A DNA stretch of 64,000 nt, from positions 32,139,258 through 32,203,257 of the forward strand of contig CM052354.1 in NCBI GenBank assembly GCA_028551475.1, given 5' to 3'. Every line of letters begins with the position of its first letter. Within the stretch, counting starts at the first letter, position 1. Of this stretch, positions 11,641-24,128 are shown piece by piece. This DNA is from Casuarina equisetifolia (lineage: Eukaryota; Streptophyta; Magnoliopsida; Fagales; Casuarinaceae). The position numbers were made by a program, and so were the translations under genes. The notes under the pieces were generated by a model that was not told the DNA's origin, did not search any database, and saw only the letters and a list, made by a program, of their open reading frames with translations.

Positions 11641-12260
11641 TGAAGGTGGAACTGTGGATGCATGAATGAAGGGTGATTGATTGGACGTTAGGTTTGAGGT
11701 CCGGTGGAGATATCTGCAAGAAGGATCCAGAGGACCTCTGCGCGTGCGCTCTGAGCCTTGGCGACTTTCTTCTTCATACGCCAATCCATCTCTCTGCATT
11801 TGTATGCGTGCGTGCCCATTTGATTCCCCATGCTTCTCTCTCCTTTTGTCGAGTGCGCATCCTGCGTATTTTTGTCAACACAGAGATGATGCCGCCGCGT
11901 TTAATGTACCAGAGCAAGCAGTTTTTCTGGTAATGTATGGGATTATAGCGAAGCTGCCTAATGAATTGGTCGAAAGTGACGACGAGTTGCAGGAGGGAGA
12001 AGTGAACAGCAGGACCCGCCGCCTCTAAGGGAAACGGAAAATTCAGTGCCTTGACTTGTTCGTATATTGGTCCAAATCAACACGTGGCCTTCTATAGGGG
12101 TACTTTGAAAGGTAGTTGTGGAAATATCCTATCCCACACTTTATACCAAAGACTTGAATCAACGAATCTTTCTTCTATAGGAAATTGATGCGAACATGCA
12201 AAACAAGTCAATTATGGCGGAGATGAGAGAGGCTTATGGAAGATTATTCTTCAAAAAATT
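11641..12260. repeat. Low-copy repeat R1, copy 1
   Basis: About 600 bp matching 49.89-50.48 kb and 51.28-51.89 kb, with shorter pieces at 17.37-17.44 kb and 48.95-49.03 kb. Landmarks on the plus strand are GACTTTCTTCTTCATACG, a block ending AATGTATGGGATTATAGC, and GGGAAACGGAAAATTCAG. No conserved reading frame, so its nature is unknown. Confidence 0.6.
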
Positions 12261-12384
12261 CTTAGATCTACATCACCTAAGTCATAAAGACAATCAAGGG
12301 CATAAAAATTTCAATAGGTAATTCATCATACTATATATTGATTGGGACTACATAACCAATCCAACCCTTAGTCCAAAGACCGAA

Positions 12385-13030
12385 ATCAACCCTTAGTCAT
12401 CTAGGAATAAGGATGTTAAAGAAGATAAATTTGTTAAGGCTTTGGGTATAGTGGATGACATGTTAATGTCACTAAGATGCAGTTCCTTCAAGTTTGTTAA
12501 GTTCTGAGCCATACTTCTTAGGTTATGTTCTAAAAGCTTCATCTATGCCTTGAGTGATCTAAGGAAACCAAATTAGAGATCTTCAAAATTGCTAGAGTGA
12601 TTTGGCCAAAAAATAGAGTAAGAGTGGTTAAGGTTTGTAAGTCCTGAAAGTTGTCTAAAACTAGTTGCGATTTGAGAATCATTGAACCAATTGTTGGCAA
12701 GATTAAGCTTCAGAGGTGAATAAGTTGGAAGAGACTACTGTTAGAATCGATGGGCCCAAGAAGACAACTATTGCTTAGGTCGAGGTTGACAACATGACTT
12801 GTGTCCTCATCGCACTTAACCCCATACCATACACAACAATTGCCACTTTTAAGCTCCCACAAGGAAACCTTCGGATAGGCAGAGGGACCATTAAATGTAA
12901 AACAATCGATCCTAAAGCTTTCCTTGAATTGCAACATGGCCAAGCTTTCGTTATCATGGCACAATGGCTGTGGAAAAGGAAAAAAGAAAAACATAGAATA
13001 TAAAATAAAATAATGAGAATATGCACACAT
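12385..13030 (-). pseudogene. LRR-RLP copy B, broken 5' part
   Basis: ATG at 13030 opens a frame with a hydrophobic signal peptide (MCAYSHYFILYSMFFFF) and the RLP cap CHDNESLAMLQFKESF and CDEDTSHVVNLDLSNSC. The frame ends at a TAG near 12710-12712. Homology to the other copies continues with shifts and stops to about 12385 and then ends; the LRR body, island and membrane helix are absent. This is the only copy whose own signal peptide still begins with ATG, so it shows what the ancestral 5' end looked like. Confidence 0.8.
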
Positions 13031-13049
13031 AGATGAATAGAGAAATTAA

Positions 13050-13680
13050 AAGAGTCATAATCTTTTTTCTGAATTTCCTTTAGCTCTTACATGAATATCC
13101 GTATACGTGAATCTACAAGCTTTTATAGATTGAACCATTGAACACTTTTTAGTGTAATTTCTTGATGTCTTCCCCAAGGGATGTTAATTTCATTCCAATG
13201 TTCTTTAGCCTCCACAATGTCAAAAATTTCGACTTTGCCACACTTGATTTCTCATAATTTATAATCAAGTCATCTTATACAAAAATTTCGGCAATAATAA
13301 ATTACGCAACCTCCCATGGTTGGCCATGTCTTGTCTAATGTTTTTAAGACCTTGAGTCGAGTCATGATTCTCGCTTGTACTTTTATTTTTTATAAATAAC
13401 ATCTCATACTCATATACAGACACATTCTAATTAAATAGGCATATAAGCCGAAGACGCAAAAGGAATATTCAGATTATATGCAATTAAAGGGGCATAGTTA
13501 ACAAAATCCTCATTATTTTATATTATTACGGAATAAAATACCACTTGCTCTATATTATAAGGGAAATTATTTAGGCTAGATGTGGAAAGCACAAATTTGA
13601 ATTCAATGAATGTGGAAACGGCCAAATAACATAACAAAAACAACAGGTTAATAACAATCAATATGAAATTAAGGCCAACA
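13050..13680. repeat. 5' flank of RLP copy B, rearranged
   Basis: About 13085-13340 matches the proximal flank of copies A, C and D. It then jumps directly to the block shared with 1930-2260 and 45630-45960, so the stretch that would hold a DUF1218 exon 1 is missing here. Confidence 0.5.
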
Positions 13681-13990
13681 TAAAATTTTCTAGAAAATTG
13701 CTCCAGTTTAAGTTCAATGTTCCTTGTGATTCTATATTATAAGGAAATAAGATCCTACCTATTCTATTTAAGGAAGATTAACGTAATTAATTTTTTCTAG
13801 ATATAAAGAACACATTTTAACACACTAAATGTAGTCATGGTGGTAATACGGTTGATAAGAATAAACGTGAGCAACAAAAGATACTCTCTAAAAACATCAC
13901 TAAACATTTAATCGCAAGGTCCCAAAGAAGTGAACAAGGTAAAGGTTCCATAAGGCTTTGTCAAAAAAATTGATACCAGAATTACAAAGA

Positions 13991-14935
13991 TTTTTTTTTT
14001 TTTTTTATGAATGTGTGAGTTTATTCATCAAAGAATAAAAAGGTACATAAGCTTAGGGGCATACCCCAGCATTACAATTCATCTAGGAGAAGATAGAGTT
14101 TGGAATTCTCCAACTATGACACAATAAAACATTTGCTTAAGAGAGTTTAATTTTCCTAAATAAAGAAGCTCTTTCACGAACTACTCTCCTTATTCTAGCT
14201 AGCAACATTGGTATATCAACAGTCTTATTTTGAAAATGTCTATGATTTCATTCTAACCATATACAATAAAGAAAAGCTAAGAAAGAAAGTTTAAGAAGCT
14301 TTGAAGCTAAATCATTTCCCTTTGTTGCTTTAATCATCCATTACAATTCAGATCCTCAATCGTAGATGACCTTAAGAATGCTTTGTTATGCTAGAATACT
14401 TCTCCAAATCTGGCTAGTCCAAGTATACTGAAAAAACATGTGTGATCTACTTTCATATTGAGAGCCACAAGAATTACAATACAAGTCAATTGTGGGGAGC
14501 CATCGAGAAACCACTTCTGTTGTAGGAAGTTTGTCCCTACATATAAGCCAACCAATGAAGTTATATTTGCTAATTCCTTCTGACCATATCAAATGATACC
14601 ATTCAACCTCAGTGTTTACTTGACGTAATTCCTTGTACGTTTCTTTACAACAATAAGAAAGTTTGGAGAGTATTAAGGTTAGAGTTTGTTATAATTTTAG
14701 AAGACCTCTCTAACTCCATGCCATATTTCCTTTGATATCAAGAGACATAATTGAAGTTCTCCTGCATTTAGTACTATGAATCCGTTTACTCCATAAGGAT
14801 GAATTTGGCCAATTGATGAGATTCCAAGGAGACCGTCCCAACAAACCTTTATTCCATACTTTAAGGTTTAGTAGTCTAAGACATCCTTCATTTTTAGGTG
14901 AACAAATAACTTGTCACGATTATTAACTAAATCAT
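13991..14935 (-). mobile_element. LINE remnant 2 with zf-RVT domain
   Basis: Starts with 16 T on the plus strand (poly-A tail of a minus-strand element). At 14592-14386 the minus strand encodes a reverse-transcriptase zinc-binding region (KYNFIGWLICRDKLPTTEV, then CNSCG...SRSHMFFQY), the C-terminal zf-RVT domain of plant L1-type LINEs. 5'-truncated and broken; no RT catalytic core remains. Confidence 0.75.
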
Positions 14936-14941
14936 TAATAC

Positions 14942-15775
14942 TTTTATTTTTTAGTAAAAAAATAAGTGTGCATTAATAAAAAGTAATGTACAAAAGTATA
15001 GAGACATACTCTAAAATTACAAGAATTATGAAAATATATAGGGTGGAAGCCTTCAAATTTCACTTAAAATGAAATTTCCCTATGAGGATTTTATATTTTG
15101 AAACAAAGAAGTTCTCCCTCGTACAATTTTCGTTACTTTAGTTAGCATGATTGGAATGTCAACTGTTTTGCTTTAAAATCATCTTCTATTGCATTCTGCC
15201 CATATACAATAAATGCAAACTGAAAAAGATAACTTAAGAAGTTTGACAACTAAATCCTTTCCTTTAGTTGTTTTGATCATCTATTGCAATTTTTCATTCT
15301 ATCATCCAATATCACGTCTAATTCAATTTTAAGCAAGGATAGTTTTCCAAACCATCTTGTCCATGGACATTTAAAAAAAAGATAATTCTTATTTTCAACA
15401 TAGAACTGACAAAAATCACAATATAAGTTAATTGAAGGGAGCCATCGTACCATTCCTTTTGCTGTAGAAAGTCAATCTTTACATACTAGCTATCCAATGA
15501 AATTATGTTTGTTGATGCCACCAGTCCAAATGAGATTACATCAATCCATTTTTTCATTTATTGGTTGAAGGTACTAATAAATTGCTTTGCAACAATAGGT
15601 AAATCTATTAAGAATCGAGGTAAGTGTGAGCCTTACTTTAAAAAGACCTCTCCAACTCCATGCCATAGAACCTTTGATATCAAGCTACATTACTAAAGTT
15701 CATTTACATTTTGTATTGTATACTTTATCTTGGACAGTTCAAAATTTTTTGTTATTATATAAGCATAATTTTTCT
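14942..15775 (-). mobile_element. LINE remnant 3
   Basis: A second 3' end of the same LINE family lies directly behind the previous one. It starts with a T/A-rich tail at 14942 and repeats the sequence landmarks of 13991-14800, including a degenerate zf-RVT stretch near 15420-15560. No intact frame. Confidence 0.6.
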
Positions 15776-15965
15776 TCTTTTTTTTTTGGTGAAAAGGTAA
15801 ATTGTATTAATACATATTAAAGTACAAAAGCACAGGAACATACTCTAGTATTACAAAAGTCACCATATCTATGAATTCTTCGATAATCTTCATTTTTATA
15901 CGGCTATTTCCACAATATTAAAAAAAGAAAGCTACTCCTTTTCTCTTCACTCGTATAGACTACAA
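15776..15965 (-). mobile_element. LINE remnant 4 (very short 3' end)
   Basis: Starts with a T run and reads AAATTGTATTAATACATATTAAAGTACAAAAG-like sequence as at 14960. Only about 190 bp can be assigned. Confidence 0.45.
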
Positions 15966-17240
15966 GGATGAATCAGAAATACAAATAATTTTTTCCTATC
16001 CAATCTTTGCAGAATTACTCAAATTTGGACATCAAACCCAGAACGAAAAACAACTTCGTAATTCTATACTACGTGACAGATCACTACTAACAAAACAAAA
16101 AACAAAAACAAACCCTATAAAATCGATAGCTGAAACGACAAAAACAGAAAAGGATGTCGATTTAAGGGAAGAATAGGGAGAAGAGTGTTGAGGGATTAAC
16201 AACTCCGGAGTTGTTAAGAAAGGGGCTAACTAAGTTATTCTGTATTTAGCCGGACAGGACATTGCCAGAACAAGACAATGGTTGGATTTTTTTTTTAAAA
16301 GATAAATGATTTTGTTGTTCAGAAATAAATATTGAAGCAAGAAGTTCCGAAAATTGGTTAGTACTTTTGGTAGCCTGGCTTAGAATAATCTAAAACCAGA
16401 GCTCATTTCTTAATACCTTCTCAGATATAATTGGTTTCAACCTTTCAAAATTCACGAAGTTCCTTGAAATCAATGGCCAGGCAGCTCCATTACGAATGCT
16501 GTCTGTCGTGGTGATTCCTTCATTCTTGTTCATGTTACTTCTATCATCTGCGTTCTCTACAATTTCTATATACAGACGATTTTTGATGTTTGACTCTTTG
16601 CCTCAAAAGATCTGTTCTTATATTTGTTTTAGTGTACATGTAGTCAAGTTTTGAACTTTTTGTCACTGGGATTTTTCCGTGCTCTGACAAGACCGTTTTA
16701 CCCGAAGCCCACATAACATGTCAAAGAAGAAACAGTTTCAGATTAGGAAACAAACAAATTAAGGCTAACGAAAAATCCCTCTAGAAACTTGCGTCAAAAG
16801 TTTAATGTAAATTATTGAATATATTTTGATGTTAACTAGCTAAACAATTATACGAATATTGTGGTTATAGTGTATTATAAATTTGAAATATATAACTTTG
16901 TTTCAACATAGAAAGTGTAAAATATTATGCATACCAAATAGTAATTGTATTAATTATTTTAAAGCACATATGTATTCAGATGTTTTTTCATAAATTAGAC
17001 GAATTAATGCAGAAAATATAATTGTGCTTGTTCTGTTATTTCGCGACTTGCTGCCTGAACATGCGATCTGTTTCCTCAATTGGAAAAGGTTTAAAGCTTA
17101 TGAAGACGTGCTGGGAAGTAACGTGCTGTGCTGGCAACAGTTTATTAGCTGTATCCACTGATCTAATATGGATTGGCTTGCTGCATTTGTTGAGAAAGGA
17201 CACGCCGGCAAACATGTTTCTTAAGTTGTAATAGGTCATT
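15966..17240. repeat. Displaced distal flank of an RLP unit
   Basis: About 16100-16756 matches the distal RLP flank at 0.9-1.57 kb and 42.78-43.53 kb. At 16757 it changes to the sequence of 2243-2400 plus 2740-3040, skipping the DUF1218 exon 1. The small frames at 17022-17239 are shared with 2.87-3.09 kb but match nothing I know. Confidence 0.5.
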
Positions 17241-19363
17241 TAATTAAGAAAACAATTCCAAGGTCCTTTGAAGCTTATTCCAGAATCATCTACGTTGAGG
17301 AACTTGAGGTAGAATTGTAACCTTGTTAGATATGTTAGTAATCCGGACCATTTCAGCTATGTCAGAGCAACTAGTTTTTCTAGTAATGCATGTGAACATA
17401 GCAAAGTTGATTAATGAATTTGTCGAAAGCGGCCGCGAGTTGAATTTGTGTTATTAACATTTCCTTTTTGTTTTTACAATAAATTAGTGTGATAATTATC
17501 GTATGCACTTTCACATTTTTGTATCTTTTTTAACATTAATTAACTTTATCTTACCTATAAATAAATTAGTATAACTATTAAAAGCAAACAACATAAAGAT
17601 TGTTGACTTGAATAATATTTCAATATAGAATGATTTCTTCACTTCTATCCTTCCTAACACACTCCAATACTATTATTTCATTTTTCTATCTTTTGGTTCT
17701 TAGATTAGAGACTTGAGTGATTTGAAAAAGTGAATGAAGACTTACAAACTGAAAATGCTTAGATGATTGGTAAATGTGAACAATTTTTTTAAGCCTCATA
17801 GTATGAAAGCTTATAAAGTAGAACTGCTTAGGTGATTAGTGAATATGAATGATTTTCTAAGTCTATTGAAATGAAGACTTACAATTTGAACCTAAATCAA
17901 CAAAACTTTTAATATTTGAAGAGAAAGATAAAGAAAACAAAAGGGACTATCAATCAAACAAAGATAATTTGTCAAAACTATCTTTGGGAAGGCCTCCTAA
18001 CTTCCAATTCATAATAACAAATAAATAGAATATGAGTAAGACACTCACCACATAAAAAATTTCCAAATTACTGTAGGACATATAATAAAATTTAGAAAAG
18101 TATGCCACTTAATACTAGTAAATTTTATGTGATAAATTTGCAGGTTTTCTCGTACATAAATTCGCACACCTTTCCTTTAACAGTATGGTCATCATGCATT
18201 CTCTATTTTCAAACCAAGGCATGCATGGCGAAGTTGCCTTTGACTTTGAATCAGGCATTAGGACAATTATGCAATAACTTTTTTTTATTTTCTGCAATCG
18301 TCCTGAAAATTATTTCAGATTTTTTTTTCTGAGTTGATTCATTTAAAATATTTTTTAAATATTGTAATAATTCATGCCCTTTATATAGATACGTAGATTG
18401 TTCGAAGTTCATGTTAAACTCACAAAGTCTTTACAGCCAACTTACAAAAAAGACAAACGAGGAAATAATTACGTAACAAAAACCCGACACAATCACCACA
18501 GTCAGCGGTCGGTGAAACTTCCTGGTTACTTCTTCCACTCACTGCTTCCAGAAAATCCAACACAGCAGGCGAAGTGGATGATAGTTCCAATCACATGCTC
18601 CTAAATCCTGAAAATTGCAGATGGTTTCTTAAATATGGAACTTGGAAGTTAGGGTGTTACTGCATTGTTATTAAAATGACTCGGTGTTAGCCCATGTCAT
18701 TAACTACCCGTGAAGAAGACCTCTCAAAGATTGGTAGAAAGTGACAAGCATTGAATAACAATAGACCCGTTCTGCTGTCATAATTCAATCCTCCTCGAAC
18801 ACTTGTCCAGGAGATGTTGAAGAAATTGGTAACAGAATTTAGAGAGGCATAAGAAAATGCAATAAAAGAAATATAGTGTCGAGAAGTACTTGGAAGTGCT
18901 GCTTGGGACCAGGAGGTACCAAGTTCAACACTCATATTTGTATCTTCGAGTGTGTGCATTAAATAAAAAGAAAAAAAAAAGGAAATATGGTGCATCGTCC
19001 AAAATATTGAACCTATTTCTGTACTATCTCAAGGAAACAATGGTAAGGTTCCTATCACAAGAACATTGTTGAGTTTATCCAACAAAAGCTATGACACATG
19101 AATTATGTTTATGACAAGACAAAGATAATTCTAAGTTAAGCCATCAGAAAATTATACTCACATCTAATGATTTTAGAGTTCTAGATAAAGATGTCACCCT
19201 ATCAAATTAGAAAAAATTTTCTAATAGAAAAAATAAAGAGATAGGTAACTTCCACCAAAAATGAAATAAAATAGAATAAAACAGAGTATATACTACTTAC
19301 GATAGTTGGAAAGGGAGAGCCCCCAAATTTATTCAAAAGCTGCAACCCAGTGAGAGGAGAGTC
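17241..19363. other. Intergenic and 3' flank of the TNL gene
   Basis: AT-rich. About 17370-17440 is a fragment of repeat R1. About 18120-18450 matches 46.21-46.53 kb (see the latter). From about 18690 to 19363 lies the likely 3' UTR/terminator side of the TNL; I see no clear poly-A signal that I could single out. Confidence 0.4.
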
Positions 19364-19963
19364 TTATTCTATGATTGCTTTGCCCTTGTCCTTAGGTTTG
19401 CCCTTGTCTTGCTTAGAGCTGTTGATTGTGCTGGGCTTTTCTTCCTCAAGGACTGGTTTAATTGTTTCATCAGAGAAGGAAGCCTCACACTGTCTTATTG
19501 TTTCCTTCCACTCCATCTCATCGTTCTGGAACAAAAAACGGAACCCACATTTCTGCATGGTCAAGCCTGGGAAAACGGCTCTAATTGAAGCCTCAATGTG
19601 ACTGCTCTGGTTTAACCAATTTGAAAACCACTGACGCGGTATATAGGACATCCAAATGAACCTACCCAGCCGTAACAACTTGAGATCTCCTTTAGTGAGA
19701 AAATGGGTATGAGAGGGTTTAATTCCTTTTGAGTGGCAGAAAAGGAGGTTATGAATTTGTGAATCCAGATCAGTAACTATGTTTGTCGACTGCTCTTGAA
19801 CAGAGAAATAAACACACATAGCAAGCCCCATCCAAGTAGAATCATTGTGTAAATTTGGAGGTGGAGTGACAATCATATTAGGCTCCTCACTCTGGTGGCC
19901 AAACCAATCGAGAATTTCATTTGAAGGAAAACAAGAAGTACAGACAGCACGTGAATCAAAGTC
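19364..19963 (-). other. C-JID unit 7 of the TNL (exon 13, last)
   Basis: Residues 2362-2560 and the TAA stop at 19364-19366. DFDSRAVCTSCFPSNEILDW... tracks exon 12 closely through MQKCGFRFLFQND. It ends in a Lys-rich tail (DKGKPKDKGKAIIE). Confidence 0.88.
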
Positions 19964-22900
19964 CTGCAAAATAGAATTATTGTTCAAAACAAGTTAGAGA
20001 AAGGGAAAGAAACAGAGAGAGAAAATAGTGTGTGTTTTATTGAATATGATATTCATAGTTTCTAAATTACCTCCAGCTTTCTTACGTTGTCTTGGTTCTT
20101 AGTTCCTTCACTTTCACCTCGATCAAAGGATCTTCTTGGTGCTTCATTCTGCTGGCCCACAATAGAGCTACTAGTTGTTTCGGCTCCTATCTTGTCATCT
20201 GTGTAAGCCTCTGGTCGAAAGTCTTCCTCAAAGTTGCTGATTGGGTTGGGCTTTTCTTGCTCCTCGGGGGTCTCCTCCACTTGATAAAGGAAATCCTGGA
20301 TTTGAGAGAAGGAAGCGTCGCACCATCTTATCATTTCCTTCCACTCTTTCTCATCACTTTGGAGTAGAAAATGAAACCCACACTTCTGGATGGTCAAGCC
20401 TGGGCAAACGGCTTTAATTGAAACCTCAATGTGGCTTCTCTGATTTAAACAATTTGAAAACCACTGATGTGGTATATAGGCCATCCAAATGAATCCACCT
20501 AGTTGCAACAACTTGAGATCTTCCTTAGTGAGAAAATGGGTAAGAGAAGGTTTAATTCCATCCAACTGACAGAAAAGGTGGTACCGAGCTTGTAAATCTA
20601 GGTCTGTAGCCATGTCCGTTGAATGCTCTTGAACAGAGAAATAAACACATAGAGCAAGCCCCATCCAAGTGGGATCATCATGCAAATTTGGAGGTGGAAT
20701 GATAATCACAGTAGGCTCATCACTCTGCTGATTGAACCAATCTAGAATTTCATTAGGAGGAAAACAAGAAGTACAGACAACACATGGATTGAAATCCTGT
20801 AAAATAAAATTATTGTTCAAAATCAGTAAGAGCGAAGGAAAGACAGAGAGAGAAAATAGTAGATCTTTTGTCATATCATATATTCATAGTTTCTAAATTA
20901 CCTGCAACTTTCTTAGGTTGTCTTGATTCTTAGTTCCTTTACTTTCATCTTGATTTTGCAAGTCCACGTCAGAGTTGATAGTTGTTACGGTTCCTCTCTC
21001 ATCAAGAAAGTAAGCCCTTGGTGCCTGGTTGAGATGCTGAGTTTCATAAGCCAAAAGGCAACGGTATACTATTAGCTCCAGCTTCTCCTTATCCTGCATA
21101 TGGAAGAATTTATACCCACATTTCTTCACTGTTATACCTGGCCAATGGCTTACAAAGGAAGCCTCCAAGCGACTACATTGATTCAACCAACTCGGAAATA
21201 ACACTTGTGGGATATATGTGACCCAAAGAAATCCGTCAGGTGTCCAGAACCGCCATAGGTTTTCTTTGGTGACACAATAAAAATGGAGTTCTGGATCTGT
21301 GTTAACTACATTGCTTTCAAGAAAACAATGAAGGTGGTGACAAATCTTTGAATTGAGCATTTCAAGAATGGCAGTTTGATGCTCATCAACGGAAAAATGA
21401 GCACATAATAGAAGTCCCATCAAATCCCTATCATCGTGCAGATTTGCAGGTACATCGATTGTTACTGATGGGCCGTTACTAAGGTGATTGAAGCAATCGA
21501 GAGTAACTCTTGGATGCAAACACAAATCAAATCTAGAACATCCATCAAAGTCCTGTAAGATAAATATATTAGAAGGCAGGTGTGGATTAGTCAGGCTGAG
21601 AGACAAAGAAATAAAATTTGATATTGATATTTGAAGAATGACATAAATTAACCATAATTACTTACCAACAGGTCAATTTCACTACCGTGACCCTCAGGCT
21701 TTTCGAGTCTGAGTAGCAACAAGCCCTTAGAGCTGACATGTCGTCTGAATGTTGCAAACAATCGACGATCATACTCTTCATATTCAGAAATCAAGTTGTT
21801 GCAGTGTCTTAATGTTTTCAAAAACTCACATTGATCATGGTCATATAAAAGACGAAGTGCACAATTTTCCACCCTCACACCTGGCCTATCACTTACAAAT
21901 GATGCTTCAATGTGGTTGCAGTGGCGCAAATGCCCAATTGCTCCAGCTGGCAGGTAGTGGATCCAAATGAAATGCCCTATGTTCTGTAACCACATGATTT
22001 CTTTTCGATGGGTTTTACAACTTAAAAGTTGATCATCCAAACCAGCACTCAGTGAGATGTTACAAAATAAGAAGTGCTCGATATCTGAAAACAATGTCAT
22101 TGCGCAAGCCTGTAGATCAATGGGCCATGAAAAACAAGCATACGTAACAAGTCCCAACCAACTATGATCAGAGTACAACTTGGGTGGTATGTCAATTGTG
22201 ACCGAGTACCCATGATTCCGTTGACCAAACCAATCTTGGGTTGTTTTACTTGGAGGGAAACAATAAGTATAAACGAAGGATGGAGAAAAGTCCTGTAAAA
22301 TAGAAATAGCGTGCAATTAGAGTGAAGTAGATGATTGTGAAGTTGTGGATTGTAAGAATTTCTTACCAGAGGGCCCACTTGCCAGGGTGCTGGATGGTCC
22401 TTACAAGACTTGTCACTTTCACATATTGATACAGGACAGGGCCATGAATCAACCAATTCAGCATCCTTCATATAGGAGCGCGAGGCTTGAGTTGGTTGGT
22501 CCTTATGAGAGTTGTTAGTTTCACATATTGAAGCAGGACAAGCGGGCAATCTTTGATTGATTTTGATTGTATGATTATAGGATTCCATAGTGTCAAACCC
22601 GAGTTGTGCAATTGTAAGACTAAAGGCTTCCATATCGTCTCGTGATAGATAACAAGCACCACATTTCAGAACCGCCAGATCTGGGCTACCACTTGCAAAT
22701 GAGAATTCAGACCATTCATTTGGACTCCCATGACGTTGAAGTGCCTTAGATGGTATGAATAACACCCAAATAAATGCACGTTTGTATAATGAGATCAAAA
22801 CGTTGCGTTCACTGAAACTACCCGTAAGAAGTAGAGATGAATAACCAGAGTCGGTCTCTATAAAACACATGAAGTTATGAGGAAGTGGCGAATCCAAATT

Positions 22901-24092
22901 TCTATGAATAGCAGTTGGATGCTTGTGAAATGAAAACAAAGCACAAAGAGTCAATCCCATCACGAAAGGAGCATTATAAACCGTTGGATGTAGCGGGATT
23001 TTCATTGAGTGCCTTTCAATTTGATGACTGAACCACTTTGGGATTTCACTTGCAGGAAAGCAAAAAGTGTCTATGTTGCCACATTTGTAGCTCTCCTGAA
23101 AGAAGTAGGGCGTGCCTCTAAATCAAGCTTGAATAACATACTAAATAGTTTTAAATTATGAGGCAAATGGTTGTAAAGTGATATCATGTCATGTTATTCT
23201 TTCGTTAAAATGTCTTCAGTGTGAGTAAAAGTAACAACCGGGTTCAACCGTATAAATATGTTGATGACTAAAATGTTGCCAAAAAAACGAAGATATTAAC
23301 AAGAGTGATATTATAATGTAACGAAAACCATTTTATCATAGAGAAGATTATGTGATATGATAAAATAACAAAAACCATATTATTACCATGAAGAAAAGGG
23401 ATTCAATTTGCATGAAACTTTAGGTTGTCAAGAATTGAAGTTGAAAAGCTTTGCTCTTTATATTCTAGTTGAAATCATATTACATTGCTGAAATTTATTG
23501 TTCAGACAAAAAAATTAAACGAACAAAGTGGAGAATCATTCTACATTGTTAAAGAGATTAGTACAGCTTATAATTGTAATTACTGAAATAACTAAAATAA
23601 TCCATTGTAGCTGATGTTCAAGAGTAACTAAAGAATTACTTCTCTATAGTTTAGAGGTCATCCACCGTAAAATATTTTTTTTTGTTTTGAAATGCTTCCA
23701 CTTATCATATTGTCAATCACTGATTTCTTTAGGTATCCAAAACAATTTTAGTTTCAGAGAATAACTAAGAGAAATATATATAATGCACAAAGTTGAAACC
23801 TTTATAATCAAGGAGGTGTAGATATTTTTTAATCTAAAGAGAGACTTTACATGAGATTAGGATATATTTTATTTATGTCTAACTTTTATACAATTATACG
23901 TATATATTTTAGGTTAGGGTTTCTTGTGTCTTGTTAACCAAAAAATCTATGGAGAAAACTCTCTTTGCATTATCGTTGTCAGGTATTTTGCTTTATATGA
24001 TGTCTCAGTTTATGTGGCCATTGTGGGTTTTTTTTTTTTCTCTTCCTATTTTTCCCTGTAAAATGTCAAAAACCATTAGGGTACTTGTGCGC

Positions 24093-24128
<36 letters not shown>

